A DNA stretch of 64,000 bases from Parietaria judaica (lineage: Eukaryota > Streptophyta > Magnoliopsida > Rosales > Urticaceae): contig OX940863.1 of assembly GCA_954871525.1 (NCBI GenBank), positions 42,208,501 through 42,272,500 on the forward strand, written 5' to 3'. The position numbers and the translations under genes are program-made. This document shows, piece by piece, positions 11,504 through 25,184 of the stretch (its first letter is position 1; each line of letters begins with the position of its first letter). Under the pieces are notes generated by a model that saw only the letters and a program-made list of their open reading frames with translations, was not told where the DNA came from and searched no databases.

Positions 11504-14383
11504 AGGGCTCTTTCGCGTAAAATGGGAAAAAGAGTCAGTTTTTTTTGGAGGACGCGTTAATTGTTGAAACTAGATTTTAAGAGAGCTCGAAAAAAATTCA
11601 ATGCCAAAACAAACCCAATTTATAATAATACCACCATAAAGAAGGTCTAGGAACTCAAATTTCATCAAGAACGCATCGTATTTGCTCTCGTAAGAAAACT
11701 AATTTTTAACACTTTTCGTTAAAAGTTTTAACCCATTAACGGCTTGATATAGAAACTAGGAGACAACTCTTCGCCGTTTAGGTATTAAAATAAGTAAATG
11801 TGATACAATTACACATGATTAAGATTTTTGAAGTTCATTTGTCGTTTAAAATATCGTTTAACTAGGGTTCTTTCTCGGAAAATGGGAAAAAGACTCAGTT
11901 TTTTTTGGAGCACGCATTAATTGTTGAAACAGGATTTTAAGAGAGCTCCAAAAACTTGTAATGCCAAAACTAACCCAATTTATAATAATACCACCCTAAA
12001 GAAGGTCTAGCAACTCTAATTTCATCAAGAACGCATCGTATTTCCTCTCGTAAGATAACCAATTTTTAACACTTTTCGATAAAGATTTTAACCCGTTATC
12101 GGCTTCATATAGAAACTAGGAGATAGTGCTTCGCAATTTAGGGATTAAAATAATTTAATGTAATAAAATTACACATTATTAAGCATTTTTAAGTTCATTT
12201 TTTGTTTAAAATATCTTTTAATTAGAGTTCTTTCGCGTAAAATGGGAAAAAGACTCAGTTTTTTTTGGAGGACGCATTAATTGTTGAAACTAGATTTTAA
12301 GAGAGCTCGAAAAAAATTCAATGCCAAAACAAACCCAATTTATAATAAAACCACCATAAAGAAGGTCTAGGAACTCAAATTTCATCAAGAACGCATCGTA
12401 TTTGCTCTCGTAAGAAAACTAATTTTTAACACTTTTCGTTAAAAGTTTTAACCCATTAACGGCTTGATATAGAAACTAGGAGACATCTCTTCGCCGTTTA
12501 GGTATTAAAATAAGTAAATGTGATTCAATTACACATGATTAAGATTTTTTAAGTTCATTTGTCGTTTAAAATATCGTTTAACTAGGGTTCTTTCTCGGAA
12601 AATGGGAAAAAGACTCAGTTTTTTTTGGAGCACGCATTAATTGTTGAAACAGGATTTTAAGAGAGCTCCAAAAACTTTTAATGCCAAAACTAACCCAATT
12701 TATAATAATACCACCCTAAAGAAGGTCTAGCAACTCAAATTTCATCAAGAACGCATCGTATTTCCTCTCGTAAGATAACCAATTTTTAACACTTTTCGGT
12801 AAAGATTTTAACCCGTTATCGGCTTCATATAGAAACTAGGAGATAGTGCTTCGCAATTTAGGGATTAAAATAATTTAATGTAATAAAATTACACATTATT
12901 AAGCATTTTTAAGTTCATTTTTTGTTTAAAATATCTTTTAATTAGAGTTCTTTCGCGTAAAATGGGAAAAAGACTCAGTTTTTTTTGGAGGACGCATTAA
13001 TTGTTGAAACTAGATTTTAAGAGAGCTCGAAAAAAATTCAATGCCAAAACTAACCCAATTTATAATAAAACCACCATAAAGAAGGTCTAGGAACTCAAAT
13101 TTCATCAAGAACGCATCGTATTTGCTCTCGTAAGAAAACTAATTTTTAACACTTTTCGTTAAAAGTTTTAACCCATTAACGGCTTGATATAGAAACTAGG
13201 AGACATCTCTTCGCCGTTTAGGTATTAAAATAAGTAAATGTGATTCAATTACACATGATTAAGATTTTTTAAGTTCATTTGTCGTTTAAAATATCGTTTA
13301 ACTAGGGTTCTTTCTCGGAAAATGGGAAAAAGACTCAGTTTTTTTTGGAGCACGCATTAATTGTTGAAACAGGATTTTAAGAGAGCTCCAAAAACTTTTA
13401 ATGCCAAAACTAACCCAATTTATAATAATACCACCCTAAAGAAGGTCTAGCAACTCAAATTTCATCAAGAACGCATCGTATTTCCTCTCGTAAGATAACC
13501 AATTTTTAACACTTTTCGGTAAAGATTTTAACCCGTTATCGGCTTCATATAGAAACTAGGAGATAGTGCTTCGCAATTTAGGGATTAAAATAATTTAATG
13601 TAATAAAATTACACATTATTAAGCATTTTTAAGTTCATTTTTTGTTTAAAATATCTTTTAATTAGAGTTCTTTCGCGTAAAATGGGAAAAAGACTCAGTT
13701 TTTTTTGGAGGACGCATTAATTGTTGAAACTAGATTTTAAGAGAGCTCGAAAAAAATTCAATGCCAAAACTAACCCAATTTATAATAAAACCACCATAAA
13801 GAAGGTCTAGGAACTCAAATTTCATCAAGAACGCATCGTATTTGCTCTCGTAAGAAAACTAATTTTTAACACTTTTCGTTAAAAGTTTTAACCCATTAAC
13901 GGCTTGATATAGAAACTAGGAGACATCTCTTCGCCGTTTAGGTATTAAAATAAGTAAATGTGATTCAATTACACATGATTAAGATTTTTTAAGTTCATTT
14001 GTCGTTTAAAATATCGTTTAACTAGGGTTCTTTCTCGGAAAATGGGAAAAAGACTCAGTTTTTTTTGGAGCACGCATTAATTGTTGAAACAGGATTTTAA
14101 GAGAGCTCCAAAAACTTTTAATGCCAAAACTAACCCAATTTATAATAATACCACCCTAAAGAAGGTCTAGCAACTCAAATTTCATCAAGAACGCATCGTA
14201 TTTCCTCTCGTAAGATAACCAATTTTTAACACTTTTCGGTAAAGATTTTAACCCGTTATCGGCTTCATATAGAAACTAGGAGATAGTGCTTCGCAATTTA
14301 GGGATTAAAATAATTTAATGTAATAAAATTACACATTATTAAGCATTTTTAAGTTCATTTTTTGTTTAAAATATCTTTTAATT
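11504..14383 (+). repeat. Dimer block with three near-identical units
   Basis: Dimers start at 11504, 12224, 12944 and 13664. The last three are a fresh amplification: they share gacgcattaattg (MluI lost) in A, tataataaaaccacc, gacatctcttcg, gtgattcaatt, aagattttttaag, and tatttcctctcg in B. Units 12944 and 13664 look identical over 720 bp; 12224 differs from them at one base (aacaaaccc against aactaaccc). The unit at 11504 is a relative rather than a copy: it starts agggctctttcgcg, has agagtcag, and shares the tttcctctcg B marker but not the A markers. Confidence 0.9.
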
Positions 14384-16544
14384 AGAGTTCTTTCGCGTAA
14401 AATGGGAAAAAGACTCAGTTTTTTTTGGAGGACGCGTTAATTGTTGAAACTAGATTTTAAGAGAGCTCGAAAAAATTTCAATGCCAAAACAAACCCAATT
14501 TATAATAATACCACCATAAAGAAGGTCTAGGAACTCAAATTTCATCAAGAACGCATCGTATTTGCTCTCGTAAGAAAACCAATTTTTAACACTTTTCGTT
14601 AAAAGTTTTAACCCATTAACGGCTTGATATAGAAACTAGGAGACAGCTCTTCGCCGTTTAGGTATTAAAATAAGTAAATGTGATACAATTACACATGATT
14701 AAGATTTTTGAAGTTCATTTGTCGTTTAAAATATCGTTTAACTAGGGTTCTTTCTCGGAAAATGGGAAAAAGACTCAGTTTTTTTTGGAGCACGCATTAA
14801 TTGTTGAAACAGGATTTTAAGAGAGCTCCAAAAACATTTAATGCCAAAACTAACCCAATTTATATTAATACCACCCTAAATAAGGTCTAGCAACTCAAAT
14901 TTCATCAAGAACGCATCGTATTTGCTCTCGTAAGATAACCAATTTTTAACACTTTTCGGTAAAGATTTTAACCCGTTATCGGCTTCATATAGAAACTAGG
15001 AGATAGTGCTTCGCAATTTAGGGATTAAAATAATTTAATGTAATAAAATTACACATTATTAAGCATTTTTAAGTTCATTTTTTGTTTAAAATATCTTTTA
15101 ATTAGAGTTCTTTCGCGTAAAATGGGAAAAAGACTCAGTTTTTTTTGGAGGACGCGTTAATTGTTGAAACTAGATTTTTAGAGAGCTCGAAAAAATTTCA
15201 ATGCCAAAACAAACCCAATTTATAATAATACCACCATAAATAAGGTCTAGGAACTCAAATTTCATCAAGAACGCATCGTATTTGCTCTCGTAAGAAAACC
15301 AATTTTTAACACTTTTCGTTAAAAGTTTTAACCCATTAACGGCTTGATATAGAAACTAGGAGACAACTCTTCGCCGTTTAGGTATTAAAATAAGTAAATG
15401 TGATACAATTACACATGATTAAGATTTTTGAAGTTCATTTGTCGTTTAAAATATCGTTTAACTAGGGTTCTTTCTCGGAAAATGGGAAAAAGACTCAGTT
15501 TTTTTTGGAGCACGCATTAATTGTTGAAACTGGATTTTAAGAGAGCTCCAAAAACTTTTAATGCCAAAACTAACCCAATTTATAATAATACCACCCTAAA
15601 GAAGGTCTAGCAACTCAAATTTCTTCAAGAACGCATCGTATTTGCTCTCGTAAGATAACCAATTTTTAACACTTTTCGGTAAAGATTTTAACCCGTTATC
15701 GGCTTCATATAGAAACTAGGAGATAGTGCTTCGCAATTTAGGGATTAAAATAATTTAATGTAATAAAATTACACATTATTAAGCATTTTTAAGTTCATTT
15801 TTTGTTTAAAATATATTTTAATTAGAGTTATTTCGCGTAAAATTGAAAAAAAGAATCAGTTTTTTTTGGAGGACGCGTTAATTGTTGAAACTAGATTTTT
15901 AGAGAGCTCGAAAAAATTTCAATGCCAAAACAAACCCAATTTATAATAATACCACCATAAAGAAGGTCTAGGAACTCAAATTTCATCAAGAACGCATCGT
16001 ATTTGCTCTCGTAAGAAAACAAATTTTTAACACTTTTCGTTAAAAGTTTTAACCCATTAACGGCTTGATATAGAAACTAGGAGACAGCTCTTCGCCGTTT
16101 AGGTATTAAAATAAGTAAATGTTATACAATTACACATGATTAAGATTTTTGAAGTTCATTTGTCGTTTAAAATATCGTTTAACTAGGGTTCTTTCTCGGA
16201 AAATGGGAAAAAGACTCATTTTTTTTTGGAGCACGCATTAATTGTTGAAACTGGATTTTAAGAGAGCTCCAAAAACTTTTAATGCCAAAACTAACCCAAT
16301 TTATATTAATACCACCCTAAATAAGGTCTAGCAACTCAAATTTCATCAAGAACGCATCGTATTTGCTCTCGTAAGATAACCAATTTTTAACACTTTTCGG
16401 TAAAGATTTTAACCCGTTATCGGCTTCATATAGAAACTAGGAGATAGTGCTTCGCAATTTAGGGATTAAAACAGTTTATTGTAATAAAATTACACATTAT
16501 TTAGCATTTTTAAGTTCATTTTTTGTTTAAAATATCTTTTAATT
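14384..16544 (+). repeat. Transitional dimers 14384, 15104, 15824
   Basis: These three dimers (720, 720 and 721 bp) mix markers of their neighbours. The first has the B variant aacatttaatg with tatattaatacc and cctaaataagg, states that dominate the next 9 kb. The second carries atttcttcaag and the aaaatatattttaatt junction also found at 10.6-10.8 kb. The third begins agagttatttcgcgtaaaattg with one extra A (gaaaaaaagaatcag) and ends with the B variant attaaaacagtttattg, which links it to the tetramers that follow. Confidence 0.8.
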
Positions 16545-19500
16545 AGAGTTCTTTCGCGTAAAATGGGAAAAAGACTCAGTTTTTTTTGGAGGACGCGTTA
16601 ATTGTTGAAACTAGATTTTTAGAGAGCTCGAAAAAATTTCAATGCCAAAACAAACCCAATTTATAATAATACCACCATAAAGAAGGTCTAGGAACTCAAA
16701 TTTCATCAAGAACGCATCGTATTTGCTCTCGTAAGAAAACCAATTTTTAACACTTTTCGTTAAAAGTTTTAACCCATTAACGGCTTGATATAGAAACTAG
16801 GAGACAGCTCTTCGCCGTTTAGGTATTAAAATAAGTAAATGTGATACAATTACACATGATTAAGATTTTTGAAGTTCATTTGTCGTTTAAAATATCGTTT
16901 AACTAGGGTTCTTTCTCGGAAAATGGGAAAAAGACTCAGTTTTTTTTGGAGCACGCATTAATTGTTGAAACTGGATTTTAAGAGAGCTCCAAAAACTTTT
17001 AATGCCAAAACTAACCCAATTTATATTAATACCACGCTAAATAAGGTCTAGCAACTCAAATTTCATCAAGAACGCATCGTATTTGCTCTCGTAAGATAAC
17101 CAATTTTTAACACTTTTCGGTAAAGATTTTAACCCGTTATCGGCTTCATATAGAAACTAGGAGATAGTGCTTCGCAATTTAGGGATTAAAATAATTTAAT
17201 GTAATAAAATTACACATTATTCAGCATTTTTAAGTTCATTTTTTGTTTAAAATATCTTTTAATTAGAGTTCTTTCGCGTAAAATGGGAAAAAGACTCAGT
17301 TTTTTTTGGAGGACGCGTTAATTGTTGAAACTAGATTTTTAGAGAGCTCGAAAAAATTTCAATGCCAAAACAAACCCAATTTATAATAATACCACCATAA
17401 AGAAGGTCTAGGAACTCAAATTTCATCAAGAACGCATCGTATTTGCTCTCGTAAGAAAACCAACTTTTAACACTTTTCGTTAAAAGTTTTAACCCATTAA
17501 CGGCTTGATATAGAAACTAGGAGACAGCTCTTCGCCGTTTAGGTATTAAAATAAGTAAATGTGATACAATTACACATGATTAAGATTTTTGAAGTTCATT
17601 TGTCGTTTAAAATATCGTTTAACTAGGGTTCTTTCTCGGAAAATGGGAAAAAGACTCAGTTTTTTTTGGAGCACGCATTAATTGTTGAAACTGGATTTTA
17701 AGAGAGCTCCAAAAACTTTTAATGCCAAAACTAACCCAATTTATATTAATACCACCCTAAATAAGGTCTAGCAACTCAAATTTCATCAAGAACGCATCGT
17801 ATTTGCTCTCGTAAGATAACCAATTTTTAACACTTTTCGGTAAAGATTTTAACCCGTTATCGGCTTCATATAGAAACTAGGAGATAGTGCTTCGCAATTT
17901 AGGGATTAAAACAGTTTATTGTAATAAAATTACACATTATTTAGCATTTTTAAGTTCATTTTTTGTTTAAAATATCTTTTAATTAGAGTTCTTTCGCGTA
18001 AAATGGGAAAAAGACTCAGTGTTTTTTGGAGGACGCGTTAATTGTTGAAACTAGATTTTTAGAGAGCTCGAAAAAATTTCAATGCCAAAACAAACCCAAT
18101 TTATAATAATACCACCATAAAGAAGGTCTAGGAACTCAAATTTCATCAAGAACGCATCGTATTTGCTCTCGTAAGAAAACCAATTTTTAACACTTTTCGT
18201 TAAAAGTTTTAACCCATTAACGGCTTGATATAGAAACTAGGAGACAGCTCTTCGCCGTTTAGGTATTAAAATAAGTAAATGTGATACAATTACACATGAT
18301 TAAGATTTTTGAAGTTCATTTGTCGTTTAAAATATCGTTTAACTAGGGTTCTTTCTCGGAAAATGGGAAAAAGACTCAGTTTTTTTTGGAGCACGCATTA
18401 ATTGTTGAAACTGGATTTTAAGAGAGCTCCAAAAACTTTTAATGCCAAAACTAACCAAATTTATATTAATACCACGCTAAATAAGGTCTAGCAACTCAAA
18501 TTTCATCAAGAACGCATCGTATTTGCTCTCGTAAGATAACCAATTTTTAACACTTTTCGGTAAAGATTTTAACCCGTTATCGGCTTCATATAGAAACTAG
18601 GAGATAGTGCTTCGCAATTTAGGGATTAAAATAATTTATTGTAATAAAATTACACATTATTTAGCATTTTTAAGTTCATTTTTTGTTTAAAATATCTTTT
18701 AATTAGAGTTCTTTCGCGTAAAATGGGAAAAAGACTCAGTTTTTTTTGGAGGACGCGTTAATTGTTGAAACTAGATTTTTAGAGAGCTCGAAAAAATTTC
18801 AATGCCAAAACAAACCCAATTTATAATAATACCACCATAAAGAAGGTCTAGGAACTCAAATTTCATCAAGAACGCATCGTATTTGCTCTCGTAAGAAAAC
18901 CAACTTTTAACACTTTTCGTTAAAAGTTTTAACCCATTAACGGCTTGATATAGAAACTAGGAGACAGCTCTTCGCCGTTTAGGTATTAAAATAAGTAAAT
19001 GTGATACAATTACACATGATTAAGATTTTTGAAGTTCATTTGTCGTTTAAAATATCGTTTAACTAGGGTTCTTTCTCGGAAAATGGGAAAAAGACTCAGT
19101 TTTTTTTGGAGCACGCATTAATTGTTGAAACTGGATTTTAAGAGAGCTCCAAAAACTTTTAATGCCAAAACTAACCCAATTTATATTAATACCACCATAA
19201 ATAAGGTCTAGCAACTCAAATTTCATCAAGAACGCATCGTATTTGCTCTCGTAAGATAACCAATTTTTAACACTTTTCGGTAAAGATTTTAACCCGTTAT
19301 CGGCTTCATATAGAAACTAGGAGATAGTGCTTCGCAATTTAGGGATTAAAATAGTTTATTGAAATAAAATTACACATTATTTAGCATTTTTAAGTTCATT
19401 TTTTGTTTAAAATATCTTTTAATTAGAGTTCTTTCGCGTAAAATGGGAAAAAGACTCAGTTTTTTTTGGAGGACGCGTTAATTGTTGAAACTAGATTTTT

Positions 19501-20864
19501 AGAGAGCTCGAAAAGATTTCAATGCCAAAACAAACCCAATTTATAATAATACCACCATAAAGAAGGTCTAGGAACTCAAATTTCATCAAGAACGCATCGT
19601 ATTTGCTCTCGTAAGAAAACCAATTTTTAACACTTTTCGTTAAAAGTTTTAACCCATTAACGGCTTGATATAGAAACTAGGAGACAGCTCTTCGCCGTTT
19701 AGGTATTAAAATAAGTAAATGTGATACAATTACACATGATTAAGATTTTTGAAGTTCATTTGTCGTTTAAAATATCGTTTAACTAGGGTTCTTTCTCGGA
19801 AAATGGGAAAAAGACTCAGTTTTTTTTGGAGCACGCATTAATTGTTGAAACTGGATTTTAAGAGAGCTCCAAAAACTTTTAATGCCAAAACTAACCCAAT
19901 TTATATTAATACCACGCTAAATAAGGTCTAGCAACTCAAATTTCATCAAGAACGCATCGTATTTGCTCTCGTAAGATAACCAATTTTTAACACTTTTCGG
20001 TAAAGATTTTAACCCGTTATCGGCTTCATATAGAAACTAGGAGATAGTGCTTCGCAATTTAGGGATTAAAATAATTTATTGTAATAAAATTACACATTAT
20101 TTAGCATTTTTAAGTTCATTTTTTGTTTAAAATATCTTTTAATTAGAGTTCTTTCGCCTAAAATGGGAAAAAGACTCAGTTTTTTTTGGAGGACGCGTTA
20201 ATTGTTGAAACTAGATTTTTAGAGAGCTCGAAAAAATTTCAATGCCAAAACAAACCCAATTTATAATAATACCACCATAAAGAAGGTCTAGGAACTCAAA
20301 TTTCATCAAGAACGCATCGTATTTGCTCTCGTAAGAAAACCAACTTTTAACACTTTTCGTTAAAAGTTTTAACCCATTAACGGCTTGATATAGAAACTAG
20401 GAGACAGCTCTTCGCCGTTTAGGTATTAAAATAAGTAAATGTGATACAATTACACATGATTAAGATTTTTGAAGTTCATTTGTCGTTTAAAATATCGTTT
20501 AACTAGGGTTCTTTCTCGGAAAATGGGAAAAAGACTCAGTTTTTTTTGGAGCACGCATTAATTGTTGAAACTGGATTTTAAGAGAGCTCCAAAAACTTTT
20601 AATGCCAAAACTAACCCAATTTATATTAATACCACCCTAAATAAGGTCTAGCAACTCAAATTTCATCAAGAACGCATCGTATTTGCTCTCGTAAGATAAC
20701 CAATTTTTAACACTTTTCGGTAAAGATTTTAACCCGTTATCGGCTTCATATAGAAACTAGGAGATAGTGCTTCGCAATTTAGGGATTAAAATAATTTATT
20801 GTAATAAAATTACACATTATTTAGCATTTTTAAGTTCATTTTTTGTTTAAAATATCTTTTAATT
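16545..20864 (+). repeat. 1440-bp tetramer, three copies
   Basis: Dimers start at 16545, 17265, 17985, 18705, 19425 and 20145, and two kinds alternate. The odd dimers have accacgctaaataagg in B. The even dimers have accaactttta-type A monomers (aaccaacttttaac) and accaccctaaataagg or accaccataaataagg in B. The period of identity is therefore 1440 bp (A-B-A'-B'). The acagtttatt or atagtttatt marker at the end of the even B monomers (17.9 and 19.3 kb) supports the same register. Copies run 16545-17984, 17985-19424 and 19425-20864. Confidence 0.85.
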
Positions 20865-23024
20865 AGAGTTCTTTCGCGTAAAATGGGAAAAAGACTCAGT
20901 TTTTTTTGGAGGACGCGTTAATTGTTGAAACTAGATTTTTAGAGAGCTCGAAAAAATTTCAATGCCAAAACAAACCCAATTTATAATAATACCACCATAA
21001 AGAAGGTCTAGGAACTCAAATTTCATCAAGAACGCATCGTATTTGCTCTCGTAAGAAAACCAACTTTTAACACTTTTCGTTAAAAGTTTTAACCCATTAA
21101 CGGCTTGATATAGAAACTAGGAGACAACTCTTCGCCGTTTAGGTATTAAAATAAGTAAATGTGATACAATTACACATGATTAAGATTTTTTAAGTTCATT
21201 TGTCGTTTAAAATATCGTTTAACTAGGGTTCTTTCTCGGAAAATGGGAAAAAGACTCAGTTTTTTTTGGAGCACGCATTAATTGTTGAAATTGGATTTTA
21301 AGAGAGCTCCAAAAACTTTTAATGCCAAAACTAACCCAATTTATATTAATACCACCCTAAAGAAGGTCTAGCAACTCAAATTTCATCAAGAACGCATCGT
21401 ATTTGCTCTCGTAAGATAACCAATTTTTAACACTTTTCGGTAAAGATTTTAACCCGTTATCGGCTTCATATAAAAACTAGGAGATAGTGCTTCGCAATTT
21501 AGGGATTAAAATAATTTAATGTAATAAAATTACACATTATTCAGCATTTTTAAGTTCATTTTTTGTTTAAAATATCTTTTAATTAGAGTTCTTTCGCGTA
21601 AAATGGGAAAAAGACTCAGTTTTTTTTGGAGGACGCGTTAATTGTTGAAACTAGATTTTTAGAGAGCTCGAAAAAATTTCAATGCCAAAACAAACCCAAT
21701 TTATAATAATACCACCATAAAGAAGGTCTAGGAACTCAAATTTCATCAAGAACGCATCGTATTTGCTCTCGTAAGAAAACCAACTTTTAACACTTTTCGT
21801 TAAAAGTTTTAACCCATTAACGGCTTGATATAGAAACTAGGAGACAGCTCTTCGCCGTTTAGGTATTAAAATAAGTAAATGTGATACAATTACACATGAT
21901 TAAGATTTTTGAAGTTCATTTGTCGTTTAAAATATCGTTTAACTAGGGTTCTTTCTCGGAAAATGGGAAAAAGACTCAGTTTTTTTTGGAGCACGCATTA
22001 ATTGTTGAAACAGGATTTTAAGAGAGCTCCAAAAACTTTTAATGCCAAAACTAACCCAATTTATATTAATACCACCCTAAATAAGGTCTAGCAACTCAAA
22101 TTTCATCAAGAACGCATCGTATTTGCTCTCGTAAGATAACCAATTTTTAACACTTTTCGGTAAAGATTTTAACCCGTTATCGGCTTCATATAGAAACTAG
22201 GAGATAGTGCTTCGCAATTTAGGGATTAAAATAATTTATTGTAATAAAATTACACATTATTTAGCATTTTTAAGTTCATTTTTTGTTTAAAATATCTTTT
22301 AATTAGAGTTCTTTCGCGTAAAATGGGAAAAAGACTCAGTTTTTTTTGGAGGACGCGTTAATTGTTGAAACTAGATTTTTAGAGAGCTCGAAAAAATTTC
22401 AATGCCAAAACAAACCCAATTTATAATAATACCACCATAAAGAAGGTCTAGGAACTCAAATTTCATCAAGAACGCATCGTATTTGCTCTCGTAAGAAAAC
22501 CAACTTTTAACACTTTTCGTTAAAAGTTTTAACCCATTAACGGCTTGATATAGAAACTAGGAGACAGCTCTTCGCCGTTTAGGTATTAAAATAAGTAAAT
22601 GTGATACAATTACACATGATTAAGATTTTTGAAGTTCATTTGTCGTTTAAAATATCGTTTAACTAGGGTTCTTTCTCGGAAAATGGGAAAAAGACTTAGT
22701 TTTTTTTGGAGCACGCATTAATTGTTGAAATTGGATTTTAAGAGAGCTCCAAAAACTTTTAATGCCAAAACTAACCCAATTTATATTAATACCACCCTAA
22801 AGAAGGTCTAGCAACTCAAATTTCATCAAGAACGCATCGTATTTGCTCTCGTAAGATAACCAATTTTTAACACTTTTCGGTAAAGATTTTAACCCGTTAT
22901 CGGCTTCATATAAAAACTAGGAGATAGTGCTTCGCAATTTAGGGATTAAAATAATTTAATGTAATAAAATTACACATTATTCAGCATTTTTAAGTTCATT
23001 TTTTGTTTAAAATATCTTTTAATT
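20865..23024 (+). repeat. 2160-bp hexamer, copy 1
   Basis: Three different dimers in series. At 20865: gacaactc and aagattttttaag in A, gaaattggat and atataaaaactagg in B, tcagcattttt at the end. At 21585: gacagctc in A, gaaacaggat, ctaaataagg and ttattg in B, ttagcattttt at the end. At 22305: agacttag, gaaattggat and atataaaaactagg in B, tcagcattttt at the end. The exact order recurs from 23025. All A monomers carry aaccaacttttaac, inherited from the even dimers of the preceding tetramer block. Confidence 0.92.
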
Positions 23025-25184
23025 AGAGTTCTTTCGCGTAAAATGGGAAAAAGACTCAGTTTTTTTTGGAGGACGCGTTAATTGTTGAAACTAGATTTTT
23101 AGAGAGCTCGAAAAAATTTCAATGCCAAAACAAACCCAATTTATAATAATACCACCATAAAGAAGGTCTAGGAACTCAAATTTCATCAAGAACGCATCGT
23201 ATTTGCTCTCGTAAGAAAACCAACTTTTAACACTTTTCGTTAAAAGTTTTAACCCATTAACGGCTTGATATAGAAACTAGGAGACAACTCTTCGCCGTTT
23301 AGGTATTAAAATAAGTAAATGTGATACAATTACACATGATTAAGATTTTTTAAGTTCATTTGTCGTTTAAAATATCGTTTAACTAGGGTTCTTTCTCGGA
23401 AAATGGGAAAAAGACTCAGTTTTTTTTGGAGCACGCATTAATTGTTGAAATTGGATTTTAAGAGAGCTCCAAAAACTTTTAATGCCAAAACTAACCCAAT
23501 TTATATTAATACCACCCTAAAGAAGGTCTAGCAACTCAAATTTCATCAAGAACGCATCGTATTTGCTCTCGTAAGATAACCAATTTTTAACACTTTTCGG
23601 TAAAGATTTTAACCCGTTATCGGCTTCATATAAAAACTAGGAGATAGTGCTTCGCAATTTAGGGATTAAAATAATTTAATGTAATAAAATTACACATTAT
23701 TCAGCATTTTTAAGTTCATTTTTTGTTTAAAATATCTTTTAATTAGAGTTCTTTCGCGTAAAATGGGAAAAAGACTCAGTTTTTTTTGGAGGACGCGTTA
23801 ATTGTTGAAACTAGATTTTTAGAGAGCTCGAAAAAATTTCAATGCCAAAACAAACCCAATTTATAATAATACCACCATAAAGAAGGTCTAGGAACTCAAA
23901 TTTCATCAAGAACGCATCGTATTTGCTCTCGTAAGAAAACCAACTTTTAACACTTTTCGTTAAAAGTTTTAACCCATTAACGGCTTGATATAGAAACTAG
24001 GAGACAGCTCTTCGCCGTTTAGGTATTAAAATAAGTAAATGTGATACAATTACACATGATTAAGATTTTTGAAGTTCATTTGTCGTTTAAAATATCGTTT
24101 AACTAGGGTTCTTTCTCGGAAAATGGGAAAAAGACTCAGTTTTTTTTGGAGCACGCATTAATTGTTGAAACAGGATTTTAAGAGAGCTCCAAAAACTTTT
24201 AATGCCAAAACTAACCCAATTTATATTAATACCACCCTAAATAAGGTCTAGCAACTCAAATTTCATCAAGAACGCATCGTATTTGCTCTCGTAAGATAAC
24301 CAATTTTTAACACTTTTCGGTAAAGATTTTAACCCGTTATCGGCTTCATATAGAAACTAGGAGATAGTGCTTCGCAATTTAGGGATTAAAATAATTTATT
24401 GTAATAAAATTACACATTATTTAGCATTTTTAAGTTCATTTTTTGTTTAAAATATCTTTTAATTAGAGTTCTTTCGCGTAAAATGGGAAAAAGACTCAGT
24501 TTTTTTTGGAGGACGCGTTAATTGTTGAAACTAGATTTTTAGAGAGCTCGAAAAAATTTCAATGCCAAAACAAACCCAATTTATAATAATACCACCATAA
24601 AGAAGGTCTAGGAACTCAAATTTCATCAAGAACGCATCGTATTTGCTCTCGTAAGAAAACCAACTTTTAACACTTTTCGTTAAAAGTTTTAACCCATTAA
24701 CGGCTTGATATAGAAACTAGGAGACAGCTCTTCGCCGTTTAGGTATTAAAATAAGTAAATGTGATACAATTACACATGATTAAGATTTTTGAAGTTCATT
24801 TGTCGTTTAAAATATCGTTTAACTAGGGTTCTTTCTCGGAAAATGGGAAAAAGACTTAGTTTTTTTTGGAGCACGCATTAATTGTTGAAATTGGATTTTA
24901 AGAGAGCTCCAAAAACTTTTAATGCCAAAACTAACCCAATTTATATTAATACCACCCTAAAGAAGGTCTAGCAACTCAAATTTCATCAAGAACGCATCGT
25001 ATTTGCTCTCGTAAGATAACCAATTTTTAACACTTTTCGGTAAAGATTTTAACCCGTTATCGGCTTCATATAAAAACTAGGAGATAGTGCTTCGCAATTT
25101 AGGGATTAAAATAATTTAATGTAATAAAATTACACATTATTCAGCATTTTTAAGTTCATTTTTTGTTTAAAATATCTTTTAATT
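23025..25184 (+). repeat. 2160-bp hexamer, copy 2
   Basis: Dimers at 23025, 23745 and 24465 reproduce the three dimers of copy 1 in order. Comparing line by line at an offset of 2160, I found no difference over the full length. This is the longest apparently perfect duplication in the window, so it is either a very recent unequal exchange or an assembly duplication. Confidence 0.92.
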
